A DNA stretch of 64,000 bases, taken from positions 142,563,976 to 142,627,975 of the forward strand of contig NC_081413.1 of NCBI RefSeq assembly GCF_030272615.1, in the 5' to 3' direction. Of this stretch, positions 22,196 through 33,989 are shown in pieces (positions within the stretch are counted from its first letter, which is position 1; every line of letters starts with the position of its first letter). Under the pieces are notes generated by a model. That model searched no databases and was not told the DNA's origin. It worked only from the letters and a program-made list of their open reading frames with translations. A program made the translations under genes and the position numbers. The DNA comes from Cryptomeria japonica. Lineage: Eukaryota; Streptophyta; Pinopsida; Cupressales; Cupressaceae.

Positions 22196-24418
22196 GAAAC
22201 ATTGTTTTCTTTATCTTAAGTGATAGGTATATTCTCTCCCCTTAATTGGGTGATCAAAATTCCAAACTCACTTTTACTTGCTTTCTTTCAATTTAGCATT
22301 AAGATAAAACCTTTAGTAGGTCTACCCTCCCGAGGTGCCTATAAGACCATTGTGAGGGGAACGATGTAAGTGGGGAACAAATTTTAGCCAAGTATTCCAA
22401 CCCATTATAATCAAATGTGGACGTTAATGAAAATCCCCTCCAACAGTTTTTCTCAACGATTAACCTTCCCCTAGTATCCTTGAGATACGTAAAGCCTTTG
22501 TTCTAAAGGTTGGCAATCCTCCTGATGTATTTTATCACTAAAGACTAAACAAAAGCCTGATTATGAACTTCAGAATTAGAAACCTCGCTGAGTCAGTTAG
22601 CCAGACATTTGTAATATCATAGTACAAGGGTGGGGAAGAATCTACCCCCAAGACACTCACCATATATCTCCCAAGAAAATGATCTAGTTGAGGATAAATT
22701 CTCTTTGGTTCCAATTTTGGACAAAGGTGAAAAAATGGGTGCACCTTAGGGTGTTAAATGGCTGTTTGAGATGACTGAGTATCAAGTGTGGGCTATTGAT
22801 ATTAAGAATAACCTTTTTGACAATAGTAGATTCTATCTGATTTGTCTTTTGTTTGTTAAAAACCTATGAAAACAAAAAAAAGGATTTGAAAATATCCTTG
22901 AGCGGATTTGAGAAGATTCTAAACAAACATCAACAATTATCAAGAGAAAAGAAGTATCTTTATGTTCTTTTGTGCTTGTCGTGTCTTCTTGTCAAAGAAA
23001 GCATCCATCATTTCAAACAAGTTACATCCCAAAAGAAAAATTCTTGAAAAAGCCATCAATGCTTCATGTTTGGAAATCTCTCAAATATGCCAAGAAGTCA
23101 ATTTATCAAAAAACCAAAAAGAAGCAAAGTGAAAAGAAAATCCAAAAGAGAATAAGTTTCTTGTACAAAAACCGTAAGTTGTTGTTCAAACACTGCACCT
23201 TCATCCATCGATATCACTATTTTAGTCATGGTTTTACCGACGACTTTGAATTAAAACTAGTTGCATCCCAAGCTTTCTTTCAAAGAAGAGCTTTGTCATA
23301 TCATCACAATCACGGTCAACACATTCATCCATCATACATTCTACAACCTGCAATCACCTATTAGAGATTCAAGGTTCACATCTTCCATATTCCATTTTCC
23401 AAACATTCTTCATAAATCATTCATTTTCCATAAGTCATTTTCAATTCACATTTCTCAATTCACACATCTTCCATACTTAATCGTTTCAAATTCATATTTT
23501 TTATTCACAAAACCGTCCATATTTCATCTTCTATATCTTTATCATTTTTACATATATTATCCAAATCTCATCATTTCCATAAATTATTTTCCAAATCATC
23601 AAATTCCTCCAAATTAAATTCATCCCAAAAACTCACTAATCATTTACAAAATCATACTTCAAATCCACACATCTTCCATATTTCATTTTCCAAACATTCT
23701 CCATAAATCATTTTAAAAACATACTTCATTTTCAAACTCACATTTCTAAAATCACACATTCTCCGGATTTCCTTTTCATCTTATCTTTTCCATAAATCAT
23801 TCTCTAAGCTTTCACATTCCAATTCACATTCCAAATTCACAATCTTCCATAATACCATTTGAAATACACATTCCAAATTCACATATAATCATATTCCAAA
23901 CTCACATATAATCACATTCCAAATTCACATATCTTTCATAAATCATTTATCTTCCAAAAATACTTTTCATATTTCATCTTCTTCAAATTCACACACTCAT
24001 TCAAACACATCACAAATCTATTCCTCAACACACCAAGTTTTGTCCTTAGTTCTTTTAGGATATTTCTAACCACAACAAAACATACTTTCTGGTGTGTCTC
24101 TACATCTAGGATAAATCTTCCTAATAGGCATTACTAAGCATCTATATAGGTTAAAACTAGCTTTTGAGTGCATCCTCTCATAGCTAGGTATCTTGTGCTT
24201 TGTAAAGCACAAAACCTCGCTACACCTCATCTCACAATTATTTGAAACCAAGCAAGCAATCTCAAAATGAACCTTTGTTGATATCCAACCTTCGATAAAA
24301 GGAGATCACTCATCCATACACGTTTCAACACATCTTCATCACATCTTACTCAATCAAATTTTGGACCTATCAAATGACCAACCACACACTTTTTCACTCA
24401 CAAATGTGTGCTTCAAAC
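22196..24418 (+). other. Element III leader, low-complexity tail
   Basis: No supported gene. 23350-24000 is a low-complexity run of CACATTC/CATAAATCATTTTCC/TTCCATA words. Frames at 22972-23364 and 23261-23617 fall in this biased sequence and are judged chance. A TATA-like GATAAAAGGAG lies near 24294, about 125 bp before the gag ATG. Confidence 0.55.
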
Positions 24419-25830
24419 ATGGCTAGGACTAGGTCTCAGAGTCATAGACAAACTCAAAATGAAATATGGGAAGAAGAAGAAGAAGAGAATGTTAACCCCT
24501 TTTCCAGAAGAGGAGACCCAGATACCCCTACACAAGCACAAATAGAAGACACACTTAGCAATCCTAGATTTAATAGACTTTTTGAAGAAGTTCTCAAGGG
24601 AAGTGTTGATGCCCATTTTATAAAACTTTCTCAAGAAGGAGCCAATCTTCCCACTGACTTTGATGTATCACAACTTAAGGATATACTAGAACAAGCCCAA
24701 CATAGCCATCGATAAGAACAAAATCAAGGTGACAGGGGGTCAAGGAATACACATAACTATGATGATAACTATCAACACAGAAACATCTCCCCTCATCTTA
24801 CAAAAATGGATATGTTAAGACAAAAGATGCAATACCTCACCCAACAAGTGCACTCAGGAAGGTCACAAAAGCAATATGCTCTCGAAGATATCTGTCCATA
24901 TCCATTTGATAGGAACATATGCATGCCTCCTTTCTCATGCACCTTTAAAACTCCAAAGTTTGATAAATACAAAGGAAAGGGCGACCCTAGAGATCATGTA
25001 TGAGAATTTTTCTCTGCCTACTTAGAGGTTGCATATGAGGACACATATTTAATGCTCCTCTTTCCCTAGAGTTTGGGAGGCTTAGTCATGCAATGGTTCT
25101 CACGCCTACCGGATGGGATCAGGACCTTTGAGGACCTAGTGCAAAAATTTATTATTCATCATGCGCATAACATAGAATGAGATGTCTCCATGGCTGATCT
25201 ATGCAATACAAAACAAAATAATGGCGATTTATTCTCAACATTATTACAAAGATGGAGACACCTTTCTAGTAGACATTCCTTTCCCATTCCCGAAGAACAA
25301 TTAGTTGAAATTTTTATTTCAAATTTAAATGAGGAAATGGAATTCTACTTAGACATAAAATGTTCAGACAATTTCAAAGATGTAATAGCTCAAGGACTTA
25401 AAATCAAGAAAACCCTTATCAAAAAGGGCCTTGTCAAAATATACAATGAAAACAAGGAGGCTCCAAGACCAACCTACAATAGTGACAAACCAAAGTTTTG
25501 GGCCAAGAACAAAAACATTGTTAACGATGGTATTGTGGACACATGAACTATTAAAATCTTCCAACCTAGAGTCAAAATCGCAGGGCAAGCAGATAATTGC
25601 AACAATCCCACTACCAATCAAGGTAATCCCCAAAACAATCAAGGAAATCAAACTTCAAATACACAACAAGAGGAACCTAAAAATAGGTACCCTACCTATA
25701 AACCCAATCACACCTACACACCCTTGGTAGAATATCTTGAAAAGATCTTATGACAACTCATCTCTTCTGATCTTATCACATTACCTAAAACATCAAACTA
25801 TGAACCATAGGTCAAACCTTTGTGGTGAAG
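24419..25830 (+). pseudogene. Element III Gag, broken
   Basis: Start ATG at 24419 (MARTRSQSHRQTQNE, then an acidic EEEEEE run). Around 24880-25010 ALEDICPYPFDRNICMPPF and KTPKFDKYKGKGDPRDHV mark the start of the Tat-type Gag domain. It runs on through stops as SLGGLVMQWFSRLPDGIRTF and SRHSFPIPEEQLVEIFISNL to about 25530. A frameshift near 25820 precedes a knuckle-like CGEENEYFEFHKEREHKTNN and YDQLKGIVQDLVD. The same frame would have run through to the integrase end, so gag-pro-pol was probably a single ORF. Stops include TAG, TGA and TAA; inactive. Confidence 0.9.
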
Positions 25831-28235
25831 AGAATGAGTATTTTGAATTTCATAAAGAAAGAGAGCACAAAACAAACAACTACGATCAATTAAAGGGTAT
25901 TGTTCAAGACCTCGTTGATTGAGGTGACATACAAGTGGATGGTCAGAATGCAAAAACTTCCAATATTGATCATATCATGTTAAAAAATCCACTCTTATCA
26001 TATGAGAAAGGAGGTCCCTCCCATCCTGGTAAGAATCAAGATAACAGGATAGATTATACACATGCAACATATACCTATATTGTCAATAATCTTTATGATG
26101 TCAATGAACAAGTTGCTACCATCATGATCAAAGGAAAAGATCCCTCCTGTAATCTTGTTACCCACTGTAGAAATCTTGTCTTACTAGGTGCACCATCAAG
26201 AGCGGCATATGTGTCCAAAAATTATAACCTTGTGGACCAACTAGATAAGATGCCAGGACTTATCTCCATACTAGAAATTTTGCACATATCACCCTCATAT
26301 AAAACCATCTTAGATCAAGCTCTCCAAGAAGCATCAATTCCACCTAACCTTGATACAGATCAATTTCAAGCCATGGTTGGTAGTCTCAAATCATCATCGT
26401 GTCTTACTTTTGCAAATAATAACGATGCATCCTTTCAACAACCGCATAACGCCCCTCTCCACATTGAGGGATTCATACATAAACACATAATCAAGTGAGT
26501 CTTGATTGACAATTGAGCTGGCCTTAATATTTGCACATTACAGTGAATCATAGCATTGGGATATGTAGAAGATGCATTGGATGCCAGAAAGAGGATCACC
26601 ATCAAGGCCTATGATGATGCAGAACGCTCCTCTAAAGGGTTTGTTACTCTACTAGTCAGGGTAGGACCCATGTTGAAGAATACAGTTTGCCAAGTCCTAT
26701 AACTCCCTCTTCCATACAATCTCCTACTAGGTAGACCATGAATTCATGCCATGAAAGCATTACCATCCACTTACCATTAATGTATCAAGTTTCCACATAA
26801 TGGAGTAGATATTAATATCTTCAGTGATGCCAACCCATTCTCTTTTTGCAATAATATAAGGCATCAAATTGATATCACAGTCCCTAGCAATAGAGAAGCC
26901 ACCACATCATCATCTTACATCTACCCCGCAAATCTCACTAGTCCACCAATCCCTACACCTAAACAGGAAAAGATGAAAATGAAAGTACAAGATGAAGGCC
27001 TAGGAGAGTATAATATTAGTCAGCTTTTTTGTGTTGGCCAAATACTCCTCTCACCTAGGACTCATGGAAAACCACAATAGTCACTCAAGCCACTTATTGT
27101 AGCCAACACCACTACACTTCATGGATTCATCCCAGGTAGATCATAGGAAAAGGTAACTATTGATGAATATTTGGCAAGAAGCATCTACAAAGACCTTTCT
27201 GACATAGCTAGACAACAGGTCAGGATCCCGACAAAGAGGTATGGTAAAGGTTTTAACCTAATGCAAAATATGGGCTATGATGGCCATAGTGTATTGGGCT
27301 CCCACAAACAAGGTGTACAAGAGTCATTGAAACTATTGTTACAACCATGAGATACGACTAGACTCAGCTTCAAACCTGGTTCAGGAGGATCTCCTAAACT
27401 CAAGATTTCAAGAAAACAAAAGAAGACCACTTCTAAGATCACCCATTCCAGAAGCAGAACAATGTCTATTGCAAATCAATCTATAAGGTCCAAAAATTCA
27501 AGTCACGAAAGCACTTCTCAATTACAGTCTCTACATACAACAAGTAAGAAAAGGAGTTATGTTGCCTGCCAAACTATCACTCCTAGGATAAAACTCTTGT
27601 CCACTTCAGATACCCAAGCGACATCAGCAACCTCGTCAGATCAAACCCCTGCAACAACTATTGACAAATCTTTCACATCAATTGGTATCCCTATAACATA
27701 CAACAATGGAGTTCTACCAAATGATTCTGAGATAGATTCACATGAGTATGAATGGGGTTCTTTAGCTTCACAAGAATCTAAAGATGAATCCCCTAGTCCT
27801 CTTGTATACAAAAGCATTGAAGGAGAAGCATGGATTAAACACTTTTGGGATTCTGATCTTGAAGATACTTCATGAATGGATAGGTCACCTCCCAAGCTCG
27901 ATTACAAAGAGGAAAGTACTGACAATGACCTTTATTCCTGCATGCTTACCCTAACCGATGCATCCTATGAACTTAACCTGATCGATCAAGAAATGCCAAT
28001 TATTCACCCTGAACTCAATGATTGGGACTAGCAAGATTCCCCACAGCTTGACACCTTCCAAAATGATGACACGATCATAGAATTTCTTGAATTATGGGAT
28101 GACATACCAAGAGGGGATCACAAAGCTGGGTATGCTATTGAACTTAACAGTGTGACTTAATTTGGAGAGAATACCAAACCTTTCAGTCACAAAAATATTA
28201 CAATCAAAACAGGATCCTCAAGTGAAAACCACATT
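25831..28235 (+). pseudogene. Element III protease region with a G-patch-like segment, broken
   Basis: Continues in one frame with stops. The aspartic-protease site near 26500 reads VLIDN-stop-AGLNIC, so the Gly after D-N has become TGA. LPLPYNLLLGRP (26700-26740) is the usual 'L.GR.W' protease tail. At about 27235-27335 a G-patch-like segment reads GKGFNLMQNMGYDGHSVLG then HKQGV, with the glycine pattern of G-patch domains (found next to protease in some retroviruses and plant elements). The next ~900 bp encode a Ser/Thr/Asp-rich linker with no domain. Confidence 0.75.
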
Positions 28236-29267
28236 GTGGCACTTGTGGAAACAAACAGAGTAAAAACAAAGGATGTATCCAATGGTGAAAACCTCTTTGA
28301 GGCACCTAAGGATGAAAGGTTTGACATTCTCCCCTTCAACATTAATCAGGAGAGATCATCTATTCTCATAGAAGAGACAAAGGTAGTCAATCTGGGGGTA
28401 CCGAAAAATGCACACATACTACATCTAGAAGAATCACTGACTCCAGCAAAAGATCCTAATTTTATAGAGTTCTTTCACAAGCGATAAATCAATTTTGCAT
28501 GGTCCTATGCAGACACGCCAGGCCTTGATCTAGAACTAGTAATGTATCACTTGACAGTTGTAGAAGGAACCAAACCTGTCAAAAAAAATCTCAGAAAGAT
28601 GCATCCTCATATCACACTATTAGTAAAATCAGAACTTAAAAATCTATTAGATGTGGGTTTCATAAGACCCATTGACTATGCAGAATGGATCTCCAACCTT
28701 GTACCGGTGACAAAATAAACTAGGGGCATCTATATCTGTACAAATTTTAGGGATCTCAACAAATCATATTCTAAGGATGACTTTCCTCTTCCAAACATTG
28801 ATATGATCATAGACCTCACAACAGGACATGCAATTCTATCACTCATGGATGACTTATTAGGATACAACCAAATAAAGATTTCTCTAGAGGATCAGCACAA
28901 AACAACTTTTACATGCCCATGGGGTACATACTGTTGGAATGTAATGTTATTCGGTCTCAAGAATACAGACACCACATATCAAAGGGAAATGACTATCATC
29001 TTCCATGATATGATGCATACACTAATGGAAGACTATGTGAATGATTTACTAGCTAAATCATTAACAAGACAGGAACACCTCACTGTACTAGACAAAATTT
29101 TCACTAGATTAGAGCAATATAATGTACGCCTAAATCCAAAGAAAAGTGTCTTTGGGATAACCTTTGGGAAGCTCCTAGGATACATTATCTCAAACAAAGG
29201 AATTGAGGTTAATCCCACAAAGGTCAAAGCAATTATAGAAATTCCACCTCCTAGGAACATTAGTTAG
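28236..29267 (+). pseudogene. Element III reverse transcriptase, broken
   Basis: PVKKNLRKMHPHI and LLDVGFIRPIDYAEWISNLV lead into YICTNFRDLNKSYSKDDFPL and LSLMDDLLGYNQIKISLEDQ (palm Asp), then CPWGTYCWNVMLFGLKNT. The catalytic YVDD box is YVND (near 29034), a D-to-N change expected to abolish activity. LNPKKSVFGITFGKLLGYII closes the thumb region. Stops (TAG, TAA) occur at 28485 and 28716-28718. Confidence 0.93.
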
Positions 29268-29819
29268 TTAAGGACATTACAAGGAAGGTTACAATCAATC
29301 TGTTGCTTCATCACACAATTAGCTGATAAATGTCATCCCTTCACACGTCTACTTCATAAGAATGTCTGTTTCAAATGGGAAGAGAATTACCAACAAGCAT
29401 TCTAGCAGTTAAAGGACTACCTAATGACGCAACCATTATTGACACCACCATCTCTATATAGGACATTATTGTTATACATATCAGCTATAGGTACGACCTT
29501 AGGCGTATTACTTGCACAACATAATACAGAAGGTAAAAAATGTGTAGTATACTACATTTCTAGAACACTAGTCGGGTATCAACTCAACCATACCCCTATT
29601 GAACGAGCTTGCCTTGCACTTATTTTAGTAGCAACCAAACTGAGGCACTACATTATGACACACAAGATACAACTCATTGCCAAGATAGATCCACTCAAGC
29701 ATTTACTCAGTAAAGAATCACTAAGAGGTCACTTGCCAAAATGGGTTATGCTCCTCAACAAATTTGATATAGAGTATGTGGACCGAAAGGCAATCAAAGG
29801 GAAAGTTATTGTAGATTAG
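29268..29819 (+). pseudogene. Element III first RNase H, decayed
   Basis: LRTLQGRLQSICCFITQLAD and CFKWEENYQQAF-stop-QLKDYL (connection), then LLLYISAIGTTLGVLLAQ and KCVVYYISRTLVGYQLNHTP, typical of the inactive RNase H that precedes aRNH in Tat elements. The position where an active enzyme has Asp reads Ile-Ser-Ala. Ends at a TAG (29817-29819) and continues in frame. Confidence 0.85.
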
Positions 29820-30300
29820 TTGGTCGAAGCACCACTCATAGGAGACCATCCGTTCATCTCAAATTTTCTAGATGAGGAAATCTTCACAGTACTGCCAGCA
29901 TGGCAATGGAAGTTATATTTCGATGGCTCATACACTAGACATGGTTTAGGAGCCGACATTCTTTTTATCACACCTCAAGGTGACAACATTCCAAAATTAT
30001 ATAGGCTCACATTCCATGCACAAACAACATAGAAAAGTATGAAGCCTTGATTATAGGACTAAGAATGGTCATACAATGGAGCTTAAAGGAGCTACAGGTC
30101 TATGATGATTCACAACTAGTTATTCATCAGGTCAATGATGAATACCAAACTAAGGATAATAAGCTAATGCCTTACAAGAAAATGGTTGATAGCTTCATAG
30201 AATTATTCACAACTATCACTTTTGAGTAGATTCTTTGAGATCAGAACAGATATGCAGATTCAATGGCTACAATAGCCTCTCTCCTAGATCTTCCACAAAA
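29820..30300 (+). pseudogene. Element III second (archaeal-type) RNase H, frameshifted
   Basis: WQWKLYFDGSYTRHGLGADI (29905-29965) carries the aRNH 'W.l.fDGS....G.Ga' signature with the first catalytic Asp. A 1-base frameshift near 30030 is followed by EKYEALIIGLRMVIQWSLKE (catalytic Glu), VYDDSQLVIHQVNDEYQTKD (catalytic Asp) and NRYADSMATIASLLDL. A second RNase H downstream of the first is the defining mark of the Tat lineage. Confidence 0.9.
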
Positions 30301-31657
30301 TTCAACACGCTATAAATTCTTAGTTGAACAAGTTTGGATCCCTTCTTATGATATCCCATAATCCGAGATGGTATGCCAACTTATCGATCTTGATTCCCCA
30401 TGGTATGGTGAATTTTACACTTACCTACATGATCAAATCCTTCTCCCTAACCAATCAAATAATCAATGAAAAACCTTGATATGCCAATCTGCTCGATACA
30501 CCATCATTGTTGAAACCCTATACCGATGAGGTCTTGATGGTACTCTCCTCCAATGTTTAGATCAAGGTGAGGTGACCATAGATTTAGAAGAAGTACATGA
30601 AGGTATCTGTGGGGCTCATTCAAGTGGCCCTTCATTGACTAAAAATAGCATGCGGGCAGGATACTATTGGCCATCTATGGAAAAAGACTCCTACTATTTT
30701 GTCAGAAAGTGCAAAAAGTGCCAAGTTCACAAATATCTGGTGCATGCACGAGCGCAAGAATTGCAACCCATCACAACACCATGGCCCTTTTGTCAGTGGG
30801 TACTTGACCTTATGGGTAAAATCCATCCATCTTCATCCAAGGGTCACAACTTCATCATTACTACCATCAAATACTTCACCAAGTGGATTGAAGTTACTCC
30901 ACTCACCCAAGTCATTGGCAAGAAGATCGCTTCATTTATCTTAAACTACATCATTTTTCGATATGGTGTACCCATGTCCATCATCAAAGATAACGAGCTT
31001 CCTTTAAAAAATTAGGATGTTCGTGAACTATGTGAGAAGTTTCATAGCCAACACCATTTCTCCACCCTATATTACCCACATAGAAATGGTCAAGTAGAAG
31101 CCTCGAACAAAAACATATTGAGGGTCCTCAAGAAGACAGTCAATGATGTCGGTCGTGATTGGAACATTCATATGAAACCAGCACTATGGGCATATCAAAC
31201 TACCATTTGAACCCCTACCAGCACAACCCCATACTCACTTGTATATGGAGCAGAGGCTATCTTGCTTATTAAGGTTGAATTACCATCCCTATGGGTCTCT
31301 TTGTACAATCTAATAAATGATGAAGAATACCAAGTCTCTCATCTACAGGACTTGGAACTGCTTGATGAGAAGCGACAAGTTGCCTACAATCACCTCAAAT
31401 CCTATCAGCAGTGCATGAGCAAAAGCTACAATCAGAGGGTCAAACCTCACACATTTGAGGTAGGAGATCTTGTTCTCAGAGAAAATCCTCGCAAACAGCC
31501 AAATAGAGAACATTGGGGCAAGTTTGAATCTAATTGGCTGGGTCCATATGTCATCACTGCAATCTTTGGATTTGGGGAATATCAGTTAGCAACTTCAGAA
31601 GGAGAACCACTGGCAGATCCAATCAACAACATGCATCTCAAAAAATTTCATACTTAA
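30301..31657 (+). pseudogene. Element III integrase, broken
   Basis: From about 30560: VHEGICGAHSSGPSLTKNSM and YYFVRKCKKCQVHK (H-H-C-C zinc binding), WVLDLMGKIHPSS (first Asp), SIIKDNELPLKN (second Asp, the usual Asn-Gly is Asn-Glu) and HRNGQVEASNKNILR (catalytic Glu). After a TAG at 31013 and a TGA at 31208 it ends in VKPHTFEVGDLVLRE, KFESNWLGPYVITAIFGFG and NNMHLKKFHT (stop at 31655-31657). All three catalytic acids survive. There is no chromodomain. 30301-30560 links aRNH to integrase and is out of frame. Confidence 0.92.
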
Positions 31658-33989
31658 TCTATACAAAGCATTAGGCTCATCAAATATCATAAAATACCAA
31701 AAACATTCAGAAAAAGTCCTGAACAAAATACAAAAAAAATAAGTAAAGAAAAACCTTTCATCCAAATGGTGAAAACCACTTTGGTGGCACCTTGGATAAG
31801 TACGATGGTGAAAACATGGCAAACATGTGCTATTCATAAAGACTGTAGCTCCATTGTCTCTCATACTTGTTGTGATCACATCCATTGCATCCACTCATAC
31901 ATCCTATCTACCATGTCTTGTTATTGCTCTGCAATTAGGGTTATTTCCTCATGTGTCCCACATCATGCTTTTACACCGACACCTAACTGAGGGAAATGTT
32001 CTTAACCTAATGATGGGAGTGGATTCTAAATATTGGTGATTCACTGAGTTAATTATTCGGAAAATATCCTAAAATAATTCAAAAACATTCAAAAAATCTC
32101 AAAAGATCAAAAACATTCAAAACAATGCAAAAACCCCCCCAAAAATTGGAAAAACATCAAAACCAATCAAAAACATCGGTCCTTGTATATAAAACATTGA
32201 CCCAAACACAAAAACAAAATTTGAGATAATTCACGATGACCCCCTATCAGATTAAAAAACAAACAAACATCTTTCCAACACATACCCAAGACCATCTTAA
32301 CAAGGATGCATCCTTCCTTCAAAACAAGACATGGTGACATATATCTTTGACAAGAAGATGTTGTTTGGTTGATAGGCACTTGGTTAGGTTATTGCTTTAT
32401 ATATTAGGTTCCTATGTCACTCTAGGATATCCACAAGTGATTAGAGTGGCCATGATGGTTCCAGATATGTTTTTCTTTTTTTCTTTCTGTGGATTTAACC
32501 AATGAAGTTCTGGGGCATGTACTAATGGTGTCTACGAGGTAATTTCACTAAGCTGCAAAATCCTATGCAAAATATGCAATCATGGATCCTTGTTGGCTTG
32601 TTGACTATAACGTATACCTCAACCATTTATATATGAACCAAAATTGAATGTTACTTTCCTTATCTGTGATTTTTTTTTATAGGAGCAACGTTCAAACTTG
32701 GTTTCTGATACCTCGACCAAGATCGGTACTACCATGCTCAATGAGGATATAAAGCACAATGAATAAGCTATGGATCCCCATTCCATCTCATTTGTATATA
32801 TTGCATTCCATTTCATATCACCCATTCATTTATACATTGAACACATATTTTGTCAAGAATGTAAATAATTAGGGATTCTATGAAAAAGTTCGCTATCAAA
32901 AGGCTTATTTTGCACAAACATCAGGACGGGGGTATTCTGATACATCCTCTCACATCTCCATATCATCTCCATTTAGGTCAATTCAGTTTTTATTATCATT
33001 TACCTCATATCATTACATGCATTCATGAAGTACATCCCATTTCAAATCCTTAAGTTGTATTTTATTTAAAATCATTAAGCGCATTTATTCATTACATTCA
33101 TTTAGTACATTCATTAGGTGCATTCATTTAATTCATTAAGTTGCATCTCATGTTAAATACATCTTAAGTGGCATTAGTTATTTACATCCATTCATGTAGA
33201 TTTATTTCAATACATTCATTTACATCCATTCATACATTTAGTGCATTCATTAGGTGTATTCATTTAATTCATTAAGTACATTCATTTATGTTCATGTCGA
33301 TTCATTTAGGTAAAGTCATTTTAGGGCATTCATTTAATTCATTAAGTACATTAATTAGGTGCATTCATTAGATTCATTTTATACATTTCAAAATTCACAT
33401 AAATCTAGTTCATATCATCATTTCATTTTATCATCACATTAGTATTATTTATCACTATCATCATGTACTACACATCCACACAACGACTCATCCATTTGCA
33501 TCGCATATATATCCACAAGCATATATTACCATCATAAATAACCAATTGAATTTTCATAAATTTTTTAAATAATATCATTTTACATATACTTTACATCATT
33601 TATAGGAACATCATCACATCATTTTATATTTCTATTTACATCATCAAATCAATGTACATCGTCCATCACATCATCAATATCTACATTTTGTAGAAACATA
33701 CACATTCACTTCATAGAATACATTCAAAAAGGCATTACCATAAATCACACTATCATCAACACATAACCATCATCACATACATCAAATATAACATGTATCC
33801 ACATGTCAATATCATACATATAGATATAATCAACATCATCACATACATCAAATGTAACTTGCATCCACATATTAGTATCATCATATCAAATCATGTCATC
33901 ATCATGCATAAAACAAATCATATCATCACATAAATGCATATCATATCATCACCACCAAAATTGAGCTCCCATCATATATATCCCATCAA
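31658..33989 (+). other. Element III 3' spacer, low complexity
   Basis: No supported gene. 32930-33400 is made of CATTCATTTA/CATTAAGT/TAGGTGCATT words, and 33400-33960 of CATCA/TCACAT words. Frames at 31766-32039 overlap each other and show no domain. Confidence 0.6.

Noticed and set aside
22972-23617. Frames of 118-130 codons in the element III leader
   Set aside because: Composition follows the CATTC/CATAA low-complexity repeats; no domain, no suitable start context, ahead of the true gag ATG.
31766-32039. Overlapping Ser/His/Cys-rich frames after element III integrase
   Set aside because: Overlapping frames in the 3' spacer with no domain and biased composition.
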